From: Bradyrhizobium sp. CCGB12
Lineage (GTDB): Bacteria; Pseudomonadota; Alphaproteobacteria; Rhizobiales; Xanthobacteraceae
NCBI RefSeq assembly: GCF_024199845.1
Contig: NZ_JANADO010000001.1
Location: 3,596,001 to 3,660,000 of the forward strand
Direction: 5' to 3'
DNA: 64,000 nt
This document shows, one piece after another, positions 1 to 13,300 of the stretch (position 1 is the stretch's first letter; each line of letters opens with the position of its first letter). The position numbers and the translations under genes were made by a program. Below the pieces are notes generated by a model that was given only the letters and a program-made list of their open reading frames with translations, was not told the DNA's origin and made no database searches.

Positions 1-464
1 GCGGGCTCCGTCGAGGTCGTGGACGTTTCCAGCCGTGATCAACAAGGCATATGGACGCCCGATCTCATCGGTCAGCGCGTGGATTTTGGTCGTTTGCCCG
101 CCACGCGAGCGGCCGATGGCATTGTTGAAGGCCCCCCTTTTGCGCCGGCTGCCGAGCGGTGGGCTTTGATGTAGGTGGAATCAACAGATGCCGCCCCGTA
201 CATGCCAGTCGACCCCGTCAGGGCATAGAAAATATCGGTCCAAATCCCCTGACGGCTCCAGCGATTGAAGCGATTGTAAACCGTCGTATACGGGCCGTAG
301 ACCTCCGGGCAGTCGCGCCAACGCGCCCCACATCGCAGCATATGGACGATCCCGCTGATCACCCGGCGATCATCCACCCGGTGCGCTCCGCGGCGGCCTC
401 GCGGCAACAACGGCTCTATTCGCTGCCACTCTGCATCGCTCAACCAATAGACTTGCTTTGCCAT
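1..464 (-). CDS. IS5-family transposase, two frames with programmed frameshift, 3' end outside window
   Basis: DDE transposase that moves the insertion sequence. The first frame starts at the ATG at 464, which follows a strong GGAGGGAGG ribosome site, and opens MAKQVYWLSDAEW, a typical IS427-group N-terminus with the DUF4096-like domain. The first catalytic Asp lies in VDSTYIKAHR. The first frame alone would stop at 72. Shifting frame at the AAAAGGGGGG run (132-141) continues into GRSRGGQTTKIHALTDE and GRPYALLITAGN, the conserved OrfB segment, open to the window edge. This is the usual frameshift layout for the group, so the gene looks intact as far as it can be seen. Confidence 0.85.
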
Positions 465-535
465 CCAAGCCTCCCTCCGTTGGAAAGCTTGAATCACAAT
501 CCCGCCTCAAGAGGAATCTCTATTGAGTACAGACC
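1..535 (-). mobile_element. IS5-family (IS427-group) insertion sequence, partial
   Basis: One end of an insertion sequence; the other end lies left of the window. The outer end, read inward from about 535, begins GGGTCTGTACTCAATAGAGA, the style of terminal inverted repeat seen in the IS427 group. It abuts a CTAG at 536-539, a target type used by these elements. The transposase is split into two frames joined at an A4G6 slippery run (minus strand of 132-141). The exact end and target duplication cannot be confirmed without the other terminus. Confidence 0.85.
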
Positions 536-1351
536 CTAGACCACCCTCACCTGGTTCGGATTGCGGGCGGGGTCGCCCCAGAACGCATCGTTCTCGTATT
601 TGCGCCAGAGGTCGCCAGGCAGCACAGTCTTGCGCCCCGGGGATTCCACGCGCCTGCCAACCTTGTGCAGACCCGGTGTACCGATCCTGCGGTCGAACTC
701 CTCGGCGTCGAACTCGATGTTCTGGAAATCATGCGCGAACGGCTTCTCGCCGATGAACTCGTAGACCGCGGCGATCGCCCGCTCCGGCTGGGTGGTCAGC
801 GTCTCGTAGGTCAGCGCCAGCAGACACGCGGACTGCTCGCCGCAAAACGCTTCGCGTAGCGCATTCCAGGCAAAGCCGACCATGCCGTTCGGGGCCGCCA
901 ACCCTTCGACGCGCGAATACACCGTGCCGCCCGGCTCGAAATTGAAGATGCCCGACGGCTGATACTTGTTCTTGCGAATGAGCCGCTCGACCGAATCCAG
1001 GATCCAAGGAATGTGGCGCACGCAGCAGATCACCTTGGCGCGCGGAAACAGCTCGGTGATCAGAGGCAACCGCGCACACCAATTGCGGTTGGTGTCGAAC
1101 ACCACGTGCCCTTTCGGCAGATCGGTGTAATAGGTGGAGAAGATCGCCTTGATGAGCTCCCGGCGCTGCTCGTCGCTGATGAAGATCGCGGTCTCGTTGC
1201 TCATGCTCATGCTGCGCAGCATGCCGTCGACCAGCGAGCCGACCGGTCCGGTCATCCCGGCGCGAAAGCGCGGGTTCTGCCGCAATATTGCCGACAGCAG
1301 CGTCGAGCCCGCGCGCGGAAGTCCGGAGATGAAATGAATATCGCCTTGCAT
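536..1351 (-). CDS. sulfotransferase family protein
   Basis: A 271-residue PAPS-dependent sulfotransferase-like protein, predicted to move sulfate from PAPS to a hydroxyl or amine acceptor. The 5'-phosphosulfate loop is visible near residues 10-17 (GLPRAGST), and a 3'-phosphate site is suggested by R112 and S120 in CVRHIPWILDS. The acceptor is unknown. The gene lies 30 bases downstream of the giant surface-protein gene on the same strand, so co-transcription is likely. Its TAG stop (536-538) coincides with the CTAG target of the adjoining insertion sequence, so the last codons could have been altered by the insertion. The C-terminus still looks like a normal family end. Confidence 0.8.
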   Translation of the reverse strand: MQGDIHFISGLPRAGSTLLSAILRQNPRFRAGMTGPVGSLVDGMLRSMSMSNETAIFISDEQRRELIKAIFSTYYTDLPKGHVVFDTNRNWCARLPLITELFPRAKVICCVRHIPWILDSVERLIRKNKYQPSGIFNFEPGGTVYSRVEGLAAPNGMVGFAWNALREAFCGEQSACLLALTYETLTTQPERAIAAVYEFIGEKPFAHDFQNIEFDAEEFDRRIGTPGLHKVGRRVESPGRKTVLPGDLWRKYENDAFWGDPARNPNQVRVV

Positions 1352-1381
1352 GATCCTGCAAACCTGACTGGGGATTCGTGA

Positions 1382-4300
1382 CTAGACTACCAGAAAATCC
1401 CGCTGCTGGAGCAGATCCGGGTTGACACCGGTCAGCGTGATCGAGTGAAGCGCGTCTAGCGCAATGATGGTGTCGGCCGGGTTGCCGGCGTTGTGGGGAT
1501 CGGCGGTGATCGCGGCCAGCGCAGCCGCCGCGTCCGCATAGACGGATTGGCTGAGTTGCAGGACGTCGTGCGCCACGTCGAAATTGCCGATGGTCGCCGT
1601 GGCTGCCGCCTGCGAGTTGAACTGGAACACGAACGTATCGTTCGCCCCTGACGCCGTCAGTGTGGCGTTGGCCCCCTGTACGGTCACCAGATGCGATCCG
1701 TCATTGTTGGTGACGTCTTGCGCGACGACCGTGCCATCGGCGCCATAGCTGACCAGCGACTTGGCGTAAGGCGGATTGGCGCCCAGATAGAAATTAGCGA
1801 CCGTCTCATTCACCGTCGACGGCGTCAGCAGCGTGTTCAAATGCGCATCATCCGTCGGCGTCGTGTTCTGGAACTCGATCTCCAGCGGCCCCGAACCGAC
1901 GCCTTGCACAAGAATATGTGCCGTGCCGCCGGTGACGGAAATCGCGATGTCGGTGTCGTGGCCGCCATTGACGGTCGAGACCGACACCGCATTGGGATCG
2001 ACGCCCTCGATATGGATGCGGTCGTGCTCGTTGCTGCCGGTTGCCCAGGAGAAGTCGGTGATCTTGTCCGTGACGCCTGCGGCAAGATCGCTGCCGCGGA
2101 AGAAGAACACGTCGTCTCCTGTCCCGCCGGTGAGACTATGCGCGCCGATACCATAGTGGATCACGTCGTTACCCGATCGATCCGGCCCGGCGGTGATGGT
2201 CGTGGTGTTGGCCGCGGAGTCGTAGGCGAAATGGAAGTCCGACAGCGAGGCGATGTCATCGCCGCTCACCGTAAGGCTGACCGATCCGCTCGCGCCGCTC
2301 AGAACCAGAACGCCATTGATGAACGTTTCACTCGTGGCGTGGAAGCCGTCGACGATGATCTGGTCACGCGTGCCGAAATGCTCGATCGCGTTGACCGGCG
2401 CGTTGGCGGCGGTGAATTCCAGCGCGGCATGGTTTGCCGCCGAGAAGTCGATCGCGCCCGAGCCGGCCGCGCCGCTCGCGGTGAGGTCGAGCGTGCCGTT
2501 CTCGATCGTGATGCCGCCGGTGAACGTGTTCGCGGTCGCCAGGACAAGTGTCCCGTCGCCATCGAGGACGAGATGTCCCGCGCCGATCTGACCGCTGGCA
2601 TCGTGCGAGCCGGTCATGTCAGCGATCACGTCGCTGATCGTGATGATGTGCGTCGCATCCGGGGCGAAGGTGATGGTCTGGTTGCCCTGCAGGAAGATGC
2701 CGCTGCCGAGGCCCGATCCGGAATTATGGGCGACATTCGAGCCCGAACCACCCGCGACGCTGTTGTCATGGGCGCCGCCGCTGCCGCCGAAGGTCAACGA
2801 GCCGCCTTCCTGGACGAAGATCGCGCCGCCGGCGCCGAGTCCGCCGCCACCCGACTGATAGTTCGCCGAGCCGCGTCCAGCGCCAAAACCGCCGGCCGCA
2901 TCGCCGGTGCCAAAGCTGCCGCCGCCGCCACCACCAAAGCCGCCGGCGCCACCGACGTTCCACACCGAGGCGCCACCACCCCCGCCGAAACCGCCGGCAC
3001 CTCCGCCGCTGGCGCTGAGATCGATAGGACTGATGACACCGCCGCCGCCGCCCCCGCCAAAACCGCCCGTGCCGCCCGCCGTGGCAGTACCCGCGCTGCC
3101 ACCGATGCCACCACCGGCGCCGCCGGCATAGCCGTAGCGACCACCGCCCCCCGCACTGGTCCCAGTGACGCCGCCGCCACCATCCGCACCTCCAGCACCG
3201 CCACCGACCGCTGCGCCGACAACGACGCCGCGACCGGGTGCGTAACCAAAATAGGACCCGCCCGACGCAGCAAGGCCGACGCCGCCGCCGCCATTAATAT
3301 TGCCAGCGCCGCCCATGCCGCCGCCGCCGCTCGCGGAATAGCCGTTGAAATAGCTTCCGTTGCCGCCGACCGCGTGGTTATGCGCAAAGCTGACATTGTC
3401 GAGCGTGACCGCGCCGCCCGAGGCGATGAAGAGGCCGCCGCCGAGTCCCGCGCCGCCGCCGCCACCGCTGGTGGAGTCGCCACCTTTGGCAACCGCATTG
3501 ATGACGCTGAGATTATCGATGTCGATCGTGCCGGAATAGACGAACAGGCTGGGAAGTCCGTGGGCGTCCAGAGTATGGCCATTGCCATGGATGGTCAGCG
3601 TATCGCCAGAGGCAAGATTGAACGCCGCGAGCTGTGTGCTCAGGACGAGGTCGCCGACGATGTTGAACGTGTAGTGCGTGTTGGCGCGTGAGTATGCGCC
3701 GGTCAGATCGATCGCCGCGATGTCGGCGGCGAGATCTGCCGCCGACGTGATCGTGAAGCTGGTGGCGGTCGTCGCAACGTTCACATTGGAGGTCGCCGAC
3801 GCAGCGCTGGTCGCCGAGCCCGCGCCGTTCACCAGCGTTTGCGTCGCCGTGATCGCGTGAGCGCCGTCGCCGAGCGCGAAGCCGTTGGTCGAATAGATCG
3901 CGAAATGGCCGGTCTGGTCCACCGTGCCGGTGCCGATCGCAGTCGTGCCACCATCTGCATACAGCGTGATGATGTCACCGGCCTTGCCGGTGCCGAAAGC
4001 CTCGACGCGTCCACCGGGATCATCGACCGAAACCACCGATGTGATAACCGGCGCCACCGGCGCAACCGTCGCCACGAAGTTCGACGAGCTGCTGGTGAGA
4101 TGAGCCGCGTTGGTCTCGGTCACCGACACGGTCTGGACGCCGGGGTTCAAGCCCGAAATCGTCGTGATGTCGAAATGCCCGGTGGCATCGACGATTCCCG
4201 AACCAATTGTGGCGCCGCCGAGGGTGATCGTCACGGAGTTTCCGACTTCGCCCGTGCCGACGAACTCGAGCGCGCCGCCCTCCACCGTTGTTCCGATCTG

Positions 4301-7300
4301 CGCCGTGATCGTCGGCGCGATCGGGTTGACGTTGACGGTGAATGCCGGCGACAAGCCGCTCGCGATACCGTCGTCGGTCTCCGTCGCGGTAAAAGTGTGA
4401 ATGGCGTCTGCAAACGTCACGGTGGTCGTGATCGAGAACGTGCCATTGGCGGCAACCGTGCCGGTTCCGACCGTCGTCGTGCCGCCGTCGGCGTAGAGCG
4501 TGATGGTGCCGCCGACGTGCTGGGCGGTTCCCTTCACGGTCACGGTGGTGCCGTTGATGGGCTGGCCCACCAGCGCGGTGATGGCCGGCGCATTCGGCGT
4601 GACGTTGACCGACACGCCGGAGGAGATCAGGCTGACGAGGTTGGCGGCGTTGGTTTCGGTGGCCCGGATGATATGCGCGCCGCCGAGAATATCGGCGAAG
4701 ATGTCGAAATGACCTGTCGCGTCGACCACGCCGGTGGCCAGCACGGTCGTGCTGCCGTCGGCGAACAGCTTGATGGTCTCGCCGACCTCGCCGGTGCCCT
4801 GCACCTCGATGCGCTGCGATGTGCCTGAAACGGGAAGCACCACCGAGATGACCGGCGTGTCCGGGATCACGTTGACGGTGAATTGCGACGACGCCGGGCT
4901 GACGAGGTTCGCGGCATCGGTCGCAGTCGCGGTCAGGCGGTGCACGCCGTCGGCGAATGTCACCGTCGTCGTGATGTCGAAATGTCCGGTGGCGTCGATG
5001 ACACCGGTGCCGACCGGCGTCGTGCCACCATCGGCATAGAGTGTGACGCTCTGGTTCGGCTGGCCCGTGCCCTTGACCTCGATGGTGCCGTCATTGTCGG
5101 GCTGGCCGACCAGCGTGGTGATGAGCGGCGCCGACGGAACCACAGTGATGGAGAGATTGTTCGATGCCGTGCTCGGCAGGTTCGACGTCACGGCGACCGC
5201 CGTCAGCGTGTGGACCCCGTTGCTCAGGCCCGCCGAGGTCACGATGTCGAACTGGCCGCTGGCATTGGTGGTGCCGGTGCCGATCACCGTCGTACCACCG
5301 TCGGCAAAGATCTGGATGGTGTGATTGGGCTCGCCCGTGCCCTTCACCTCGATCGGCCCGCCATTGAAGGGGTTGTTGACCAGCGCGGTGATCGTGGGGG
5401 CAGTCGGATTGACGTTGACAATGAAGCCGGCCGACGGCGGGCTTACCAGTCCGAGGCTGTCGGTCTCGGTTGCCCGGATGGTATGGATGCCGTCGGTCAG
5501 CGCCGGCGTGACGATGTCGAAATTGCCGTTTGCATCGGCGACGCCGGCCGCAAACACGGTCGAGCTGCCGTCGAGATACAGCTTAATGATCTGGTTGGGC
5601 AGCGCCGTGCCCTTCAGCTCCACGGTGTCGCCGTTGAGCGGATGGCCGATCTGCGTCGTGATGACAGGTGCGCTCGGAAGGACCGTGACCGCGAAGCCAG
5701 CCGAGAGCTGCGACGACGACCCGGTCTGCGACACCGCCTGGAACGTGTAGAAGCCGTCGGCGAGCGGCGAGGTGATGAGATCGAAGTTGCCATTGGCGTC
5801 GACGATGCCGGTGCCGAGCACGGTCGTGCCGCCATTGGCGATGATCGTGACCGTGGTGCCCGGAGCGGCCGTGCCGCGCAGCTCGACCCCGCTGCCGTAG
5901 ACCGGCTGGCCGACCACGCCGGTGATTCCGAACGGGACCCGATCGGTCAGCATCACGCCGCCGCTGTAGGCCGTGACGTCGAACTGGAACAGAGAAAAAT
6001 CGACACCGGGGTTGAGATGCAGATCGACTGAATGAACGCCATCGCTGACGGTGAGGACGTTGCCCGCGCCCATCGTGGCCGTCGCATTGGCGGCAAAGCC
6101 GACCAGCTTGATCGTATCGCCCGGGTTGAAACCGTTGATCTGGTTGGGCAGCGTCACGCCCGCTTCGAGGATCAGCGTCGCGCCCGAATTGGGCACGAAG
6201 GTGATGATGCCGCTGCCGATCGAATTCACCGAGGTGAGATCGATGGTGCTGTTGCCACTCAGCACCATGCCGCCGGTCAGCAGGTTCATGCCGGTGATCG
6301 TCAGCACCGACGTGCCGGACGCACTGATAGTGCCGCCGCCCGTGATCTTGTTTGCCAGCGTGTAGTGCGCCGAGCCCGACAGCGAGAAGGAATCGTTGAC
6401 GAGATCGCCCGCCGTCAGCGACACCGTGCCGGTGTTGGAGATGTCGATCGTCGTGCCGGTGATGGCGCCCGACAGCGTGACGTTGCCGGCGCCCGCGACA
6501 TGGATGACGCCGACGCCTCCACCTGCGATCGTGTCCGAGATGGTCAGCGTGTTACCCAGCAGCGGCGCAAGGGTGACGTTCTGCGAGGCCGCGAAGAGAC
6601 CCGAACCGATGCCCTGCCCGTTTCCGCCGGCAGCGGTCGTGGATGCACCGCCGAGACCGCCGACCGCGGTGTTGCCGCCGATCGAACCACTCTGGATCGT
6701 CAAAGACCCGCCGGACGCAACGAAAACGCCGCCGCCAAGACCGGCGCCGCCACCGCCACCACCGGACGCGACCCTTACCCCGCCGCCGCCGCCGCTGCCC
6801 GCGCCATAACCGCCGCTGCCGCCGACGCCTGCATAAAGATCGCCGCCGAAGAAAGGTGGACTACGGGTGATAACCCTGTAAACGCTGGCCCCGCCACCAC
6901 CGCCGCCGCCAAATGAGCCGGCCAGACCGTTGCTTCGCGAGTGCGCGTAGAAGGCCGGCTGGCGCCCCCAACCGCCCGCGCCGCCGATGCCGAATCCACT
7001 CACAGGGCTCCCCGGCCCGCCGCCGCCGACGTAGCCATTGTAGCCTCCGGCGGCGCCGCCATTGCCACCGGCGCCACCGATCGCAGAGTTGCCGGTGAAC
7101 GCCACGCCATCGAGCGTCGCGGACGCACCTGCGCCAATGAAGAGGCCGCCGCCCAGTCCGGCACCGCCGCCGCCGGCGCCGGCATAGGCGTGGGCAACGG
7201 ACCCGCCGTCGCGACCATGTGCAAGGGTACCTTCGATCGTCAGCTGGCTGAGCACCAGATTGCCGGATTCAAGATCGAACCCGGAATAGGTCGCCGTGCC

Positions 7301-10300
7301 ATTGACCGAACCGTCGATGACGTGACCGCCGCCCTTGATGGTGAGCGTGTCGCCGGCGGCAAGAAAAAGCGCTGCCATGTTGCCGGTCAGCTTCAGATCG
7401 GCGGTCAGGTCGATCTCGTAGTCGATGTTCGTGCCGTAGTAGAAGCCGCCGGGATTGATGGCCGCGAGCGCCGCATTGAATTCCGCCATCGTGCCGACGG
7501 TGAAGGTCGCGATGGGATGGCCGGTGAAGGCCGGCGGGCCCATGGACGCGCCGGTCGCGAAGGTGAAGCTCGACCCGTTGCCGTTGACGGCGCCGTTCAG
7601 CGTGTGTCCGTTGGTATTGATGGTGAGCGTATCGCCGGCGGCAAAATTCAGCATGCCCGCCGACAGGCTGCCGAGCGCGGTGTCTCCCTCGAGATTGATG
7701 ACGTAGTTGATGTTCGGCGAGGAGAAGAAACCTCCGACATTGATGGCATTGAAGGCTGTCGTCAGCTCCGCAACGCTTGCAACGTCGAACGTGGGGATCG
7801 CATTTCCGATCAGCAGGGCGTTTCCGCCGGACACACCTGCCACAAAACTGAATCCGCCGCCGGCGCCGTTGACGGCGCCGTCCAGGGTATGGCCCGCGGT
7901 ATTCACCGTGATCGTATCCCCGGCGACGAGGGTAAGCTTCGCCAGTCCCGCCACCAGCGGAATGTCTCCGTCGAGATTGATCACGTATTCGACGGACAGG
8001 TTCGAGACAGGATTGGAGTTGACGGTCTGGATCGTGGCGACCAGTTGGTCCGTCGTCGAGACGTTGTAGATCGGCTCGACTGTCAGCGTGCCGCTACCGG
8101 TGTGGGTGAAGACCTCGCTGCCGTAGAATGCGCCCCGCAACAGCACATCGCCGGAGCCAGAGACGTTGATGGCACTGGCCGTGATCCTGGTGAGGACGGT
8201 GACGTCGCCGGCGCCGGTTATGTTGAGGACATTCGTTCCGATGCCCTGCGCCAGCACGACCGCGCCGGCGCCCTGAATATTGAACGTGCTTTGGGTGCCG
8301 CCCACGAACTGATCGACCGTGAGGGTCTGTCCGGCGCTGGACGTCAGGCCGACCGTGCCGCCGTAGTTGAAGAGATCGTTGCCGATGCCCTGGCCCGCCG
8401 CACCATTGGCGGCGCCGCCAAAGCTGATACTGCCGCCACCGGCACCGCCCGTTGCACCATTGTTGGAGAAGGTCCAGTCGTTGATATCAAGCTCGCCACC
8501 CGGCGCGACGAAGACAGCGCCGCCAAGGCCCGCACCACCGCCGCCCCCGCCTCCCGCGGTAACGGAAAAGCCTCCAGCCCCGCCGGTCCCGCCGCCATAG
8601 CCGCCGCTGGCGCCTCCGCCGGGACCGGTGTTCCCGCCGGCGCGAAGGCCGCCTCCGCCCCCGCCGCCGCCGAAACTGCCGACGCTTCCGCCGTGAAGGC
8701 TAGACCCACCCGCCCCGCCATAACCGAACCCCAGTTGACCCGGGCCGGATGTCCCGCCCGCCCTGGGCCCCCCGTAAGTGATTGCGGTGCCGCCAACGCC
8801 ACCATTTCCGCCGAAGACATGGTTGTCGGTGAAAGCGACGTCGGTCAGGGTCGCCGAGCTGCCGGCGCCTACGAATAGTGCGCCACCCGCGCCCAGGCCA
8901 CCACCACCACCGCCGGACGACGTGCTGCCTGCGGATGACCCGTCACCGCCATGCCGGACGAAGTCGGCGGCCGTCAGGTGGTCGATCGTGACGTCGCCGG
9001 ATTCCAGGACGAAGCCGGAATAGGTGGAAGCCCCGCTGATCTCATGGCCAAGACCGTGGATCGTCAGCGTGTCGCCCAGCGCCAGATTGATGTCGGGCAG
9101 CGCGCCGTCGAGCGTGAAGCTGCCGACGATATCGATCTCGTAATTCTGGTTCGCGGATGAGAACACGCCGCCGACGCTGATTTCGTTGATCGCGCGAACG
9201 AGCTGCGCGGTGGACGACACATGGTAGACCGGCACCTCGTTGAGCTTCAGTTCGGTGCCGCCGGTCCCATCGGACACCAGCAGGAATCCGTGCGGCGCGA
9301 TGTTCTGCTCGGCCGGATCGAAGTGGACGGTCGCAACCGGCACGCCGCCGGGGCCGGTCAGCGTCAGCACGTTGTTGACGAAGCTGCCGATGCCGGTGGC
9401 GTTGATCGTCGCAAAGTCGATGGTGTCGCCGACGCCGAAGCCATGCACGACCGCGCTCGGCATCGCGCCTGTCACGGACAGGGTCTGCATCCCTGTGCCG
9501 AAATTAATCGATTGAAGGCCAGACAGTCCGCCGTTGAAGTTGGCGACAGTGTCGCCATCGCCGAGATCGAGTGAGCCACCGAGCGAGACCGAGGTCGTGA
9601 AGGTGACCGTGATGGCCGGCCCCGCGAACCCGAGATCACCGCTCCCGGTCAACGCATTGCCGAACGTGCCGGAATGAGCAATGACGAGGTCGCCATTGTC
9701 GACGATCGCTCCGCTGCCGAGCGTCCCCTGGCCGCCGAGCGTGAGCTTGGCGCCGGCGTCGATCGTGGTGCCGCCGACATAGGAATTGGCGCCGTCGAAC
9801 TCGACAGTGCCCGGCCCCTTGATCTCGATCGAAATGCTGCCGCCGTTGCCGCCCTGGTCGGCGATCGCGTCTGCGATCGTGATCGCATTCCCTAACGTCG
9901 GCGCGAGAACGATCGACTGATTTCCCTGGAGGAAGATGCCGCTGCCGAGCCCCTGCCCGGCGCCCGGCATATACAGCTGGTGGGCCGCCTGGATGGCACC
10001 CGCAGCGCCTCCGGCCACGGAGCCGCCGGACAGCGATCCGCTTTCGAGGATCAGCGTCCCCCCCTCCTGGACGAAGATGCCACCGCCGGCACCAAGCCCG
10101 CCGCCGCCGACATTGCCGAGCTTTGCCTGGTAATACCCGCCGGCCCGATACGCGATGGAGACGCTGCCATTGCCGGCACCAAATCCGCCCAGGCCAGCCC
10201 CTATACGACCTTGGAGCCCGCCGCCGCCACCGCCGCCGCCGAAGCCGCCGTTGCCGCCAGCGGCGTTCTCGCCGTTGCCGTAGCTGTTGGTGTTCGTGTT

Positions 10301-13300
10301 GAAGCCGCCACCAGCACCGCCGCCGCCGCCGAAGCCGCCCTGTGCACCGGTGGTTCCGGCTTTCCGGGAGGCGAGATAGGCGTTACCGCCGCCGCCACCA
10401 CCGCCAAAGGTGCCGGAGGCCGGGAACGATCCGCGATACGACGTCGCCCCGGCCCCGCCTCCGCCCGGAAGATTCGACAGGCCGAGGCCGCCGCCGGCGC
10501 CGCCCGCATAGCCCCAGCCGGTGTAGCCGGCGTGGCTTCCGATGCTATAGAAATGTTGCACCCCGGTCGTCGCGCCAGCGGCACCATTGATGCCCATGCC
10601 GCCGCCGCCACCACCGCCTTGATATATCCGGCCGGCCGGGTTCACGCCGCCGCCGTTGCCGCCCCGGGCGGCGTTGTAGAGGAAAGTCACGTTCGCGATC
10701 GTCGCCGTGGCACCCGCCGCGACGAACAGGCCGCCGCCAAGTCCGGCGCCGCCGCCGCCACCGCCGATGGCGCCGGCACCACCCTGCGCAAGGGTGTGCG
10801 CAATCGTCATGTCCTTGAACGTGACGGTGCCGGCATATTCGAAGAAACCACGATGGGTATTGGCGCCGTCGAGCGTGAAGCCAGCACCATCGACCGTCAA
10901 TTTGCTGCCGCTGGCAAGATTGATGGCGGCAAGATCCGAGCTCAGCGACGCCAGCGAAATATTGCCGGCGAAATGGATGACGTAGTTGAGATTCGCGCCA
11001 TAGGCGTTGCCGCCCGAGCTCATCGCCGTCAGTGCGGCGTTGAGCTCGGCCGCGGTGCTCACCGTGAAGCTGGTCTGCGCCAGGCGGATGTTGGTGCCGC
11101 CATTGCCGTCCGCGACCAGGGCAAGGTTGAGATCGAAATGCTGCGCCGGGTCGAAATGCAGCGTCGCCACCGCAGTGCCGCTGACATTCTTCAGCGTCAT
11201 GACGTTGTTCGCATCGATCGTGAAGGAGGTTGCGACAATCGACTTGAGATCGATGGTATCCCCGACGTCAAAGCCCTTGAGAGTGACGGCGGGAACGCCG
11301 GTGTCGAACACGGCGGTGATGACGTGACCTTGGGCGAAATTGAACGTGCCCGTTCCGGTCACGGCGGCCTGGAATTCGAACGTGCCATCGTGGTCGAGGG
11401 TAACCGCACCGTTGTCCGTGATCGCGTTCACGATCGTACCCGGCGCCTCGAACCGCAGCGTGCCGTTGTCGATGATGGCGCCGGTGCCGGCGCTGCCGCC
11501 GGCCTCGACCTCGAGCGTGCTGCCGCTGTCAATGGTGGTGCCGCCGACATAGCTGTTGGCGCCGGCGAAATGCACTGTGCCGCTGCCTGCGATCTCGACG
11601 TGGCCGCTGCCGCCATTGCCGCCCTGGTCGGCGATCGTATCGGCAATGACGGTATCCTCGCCTGCAGTCGGCGCGAACGTGATGCTCTGGTTGCCCTGGA
11701 TGAAGATGCCGGAGCCGAGCGCCTGTCCGTCGCCTCCGCCATGATTGCCCAGACCTGCCGTGACCGAGTTGCCGGAGACCGAGCTGCCGGCAATCGTCAG
11801 CGAGCCGCCTTCCTGCACGAACACGGCACCGCCTGCGCCGAGGCCGCCACCGCCGCCGCCGACGCCACCGCCGCCAGCACCGCCGCCGAACCCGCCAGCG
11901 CCCCCACCGCGGCCGCCGCCGCCGCCGAACCCGCCGGTACCGCCGCCCGTTCCCGAGCCCCAAGCACCCGCGGCTCCGCCGCCACCGCCAAAACCGCCGT
12001 CGCCGCCGACGCTGATGCTTGTTGCATGCGAGTAGGACAGGTAGCCCCCCGCACCGCCACCGCCGCCGCCACCAAAGCCGCCATGCGCGCCCGCAGTGAG
12101 GCTGCTGCCGCTCGGCGATGTGCCGCCGGCAGCGGCCTGCGAGTAGCCCGCGTGCCCCGGGACGTTGATCCCGAGCGTGCCACCCGCGTCGCCCGCGACG
12201 AAGACGAAGGTGCCGCCGCCGACGCTGTGGTTGCTACTGTAGTGGGCGCTGCTGCCGTTGGTGCCCATGCCACCACCGCCGCCACCCTGACCTCCGCTCG
12301 AGCCTCCGCCCCAATCGCCTCCGGCACCACCCGTGGCCGCGGCGCCCGTGAACGTCACGGCATCGATCGTTACCGCCGCACCGGCCGCCACGAACAGGCC
12401 GCCACCGAGACCCGCACCACCGCCGCCGCCTTCGACGCCGCCGGCGCCGCCCTTGGCCAGCGTGTGCGCGATGTTCAGATTGTTGATCGAGACGTTGCCG
12501 CCGAACACGAACAGACCGCGATAGGCATTTCCGCCGTCAAGCGAATAGCCCGCGCCATTGATGACGAGATGGCTGCCGCTGGCCAGATTGATCGCGGTCA
12601 GATTGGCGCCGAGCGAGGCAATGGAGATGTTGCCTGCAAACTCGATCGAATAGTTGGTGTTGGCGGCGGCAGCTCCGCCACCCACGCTGATGGCGAGGAG
12701 CGTCGCGTTGAGCTCCGCGGCGTTATGGACGGTATAGACGTTGGACGGCTTGATCACGGTGCCGCCGGAGCCGTCGGCCGAGAATGCGAAGCCGTAGGTC
12801 GGTCCGCTGAAGTGCAGATCGACGCTATGCGTGCCGTCGGTGACGTGCAGAACGCCGGTCGACGAATTGAACGACTGGGAGAACTGCCCGGAACTGTAGT
12901 TGATCCCGACCAGATCGATCGCGTCGGTCGCGGCGCTGAAGCCCGCGATGGTGCCGGCAAAGCTCGCCGGCGCGTCGATCTTGAGCGTTGCGAGTCCACC
13001 GTTGAACGTGATGGTCTGGCTGGATGCGACGCCCGCGCCGAATTCGACCGTGCCGCCATTGCCGACGGTGACCGCCCCGGTGCCGGTGACATTGCCCGCA
13101 ACCAGCAGCTTGCCGCCGCCGTCCGCCTGCAGCGTGCCGGTGTTGGTGACGTTGCCGGCGAGATCGAGCGTACCCGCCTTGGCGTCGATGACACCGCTGT
13201 TGTTGACCGCCGTGCTGACGATCGTGGTGCCGCTGCCGGTCTTGTCGTAATTGCCGGCGACGTTGAGCGTTCCGGTACCGGCACTCGATGCGATGTTGAA

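Noticed and set aside
1382..2270. Classical RTX toxin repeat array at the C-terminus
   Set aside because: Only a single GGTGDD-type motif is present, not a run of nonapeptides, and no lipase or toxin domain is seen.
2716..12450. CCGCCG-rich tracts as CRISPR or other non-coding arrays
   Set aside because: No constant repeat/unique spacer structure; the period is three bases and they lie in frame as Gly codons.
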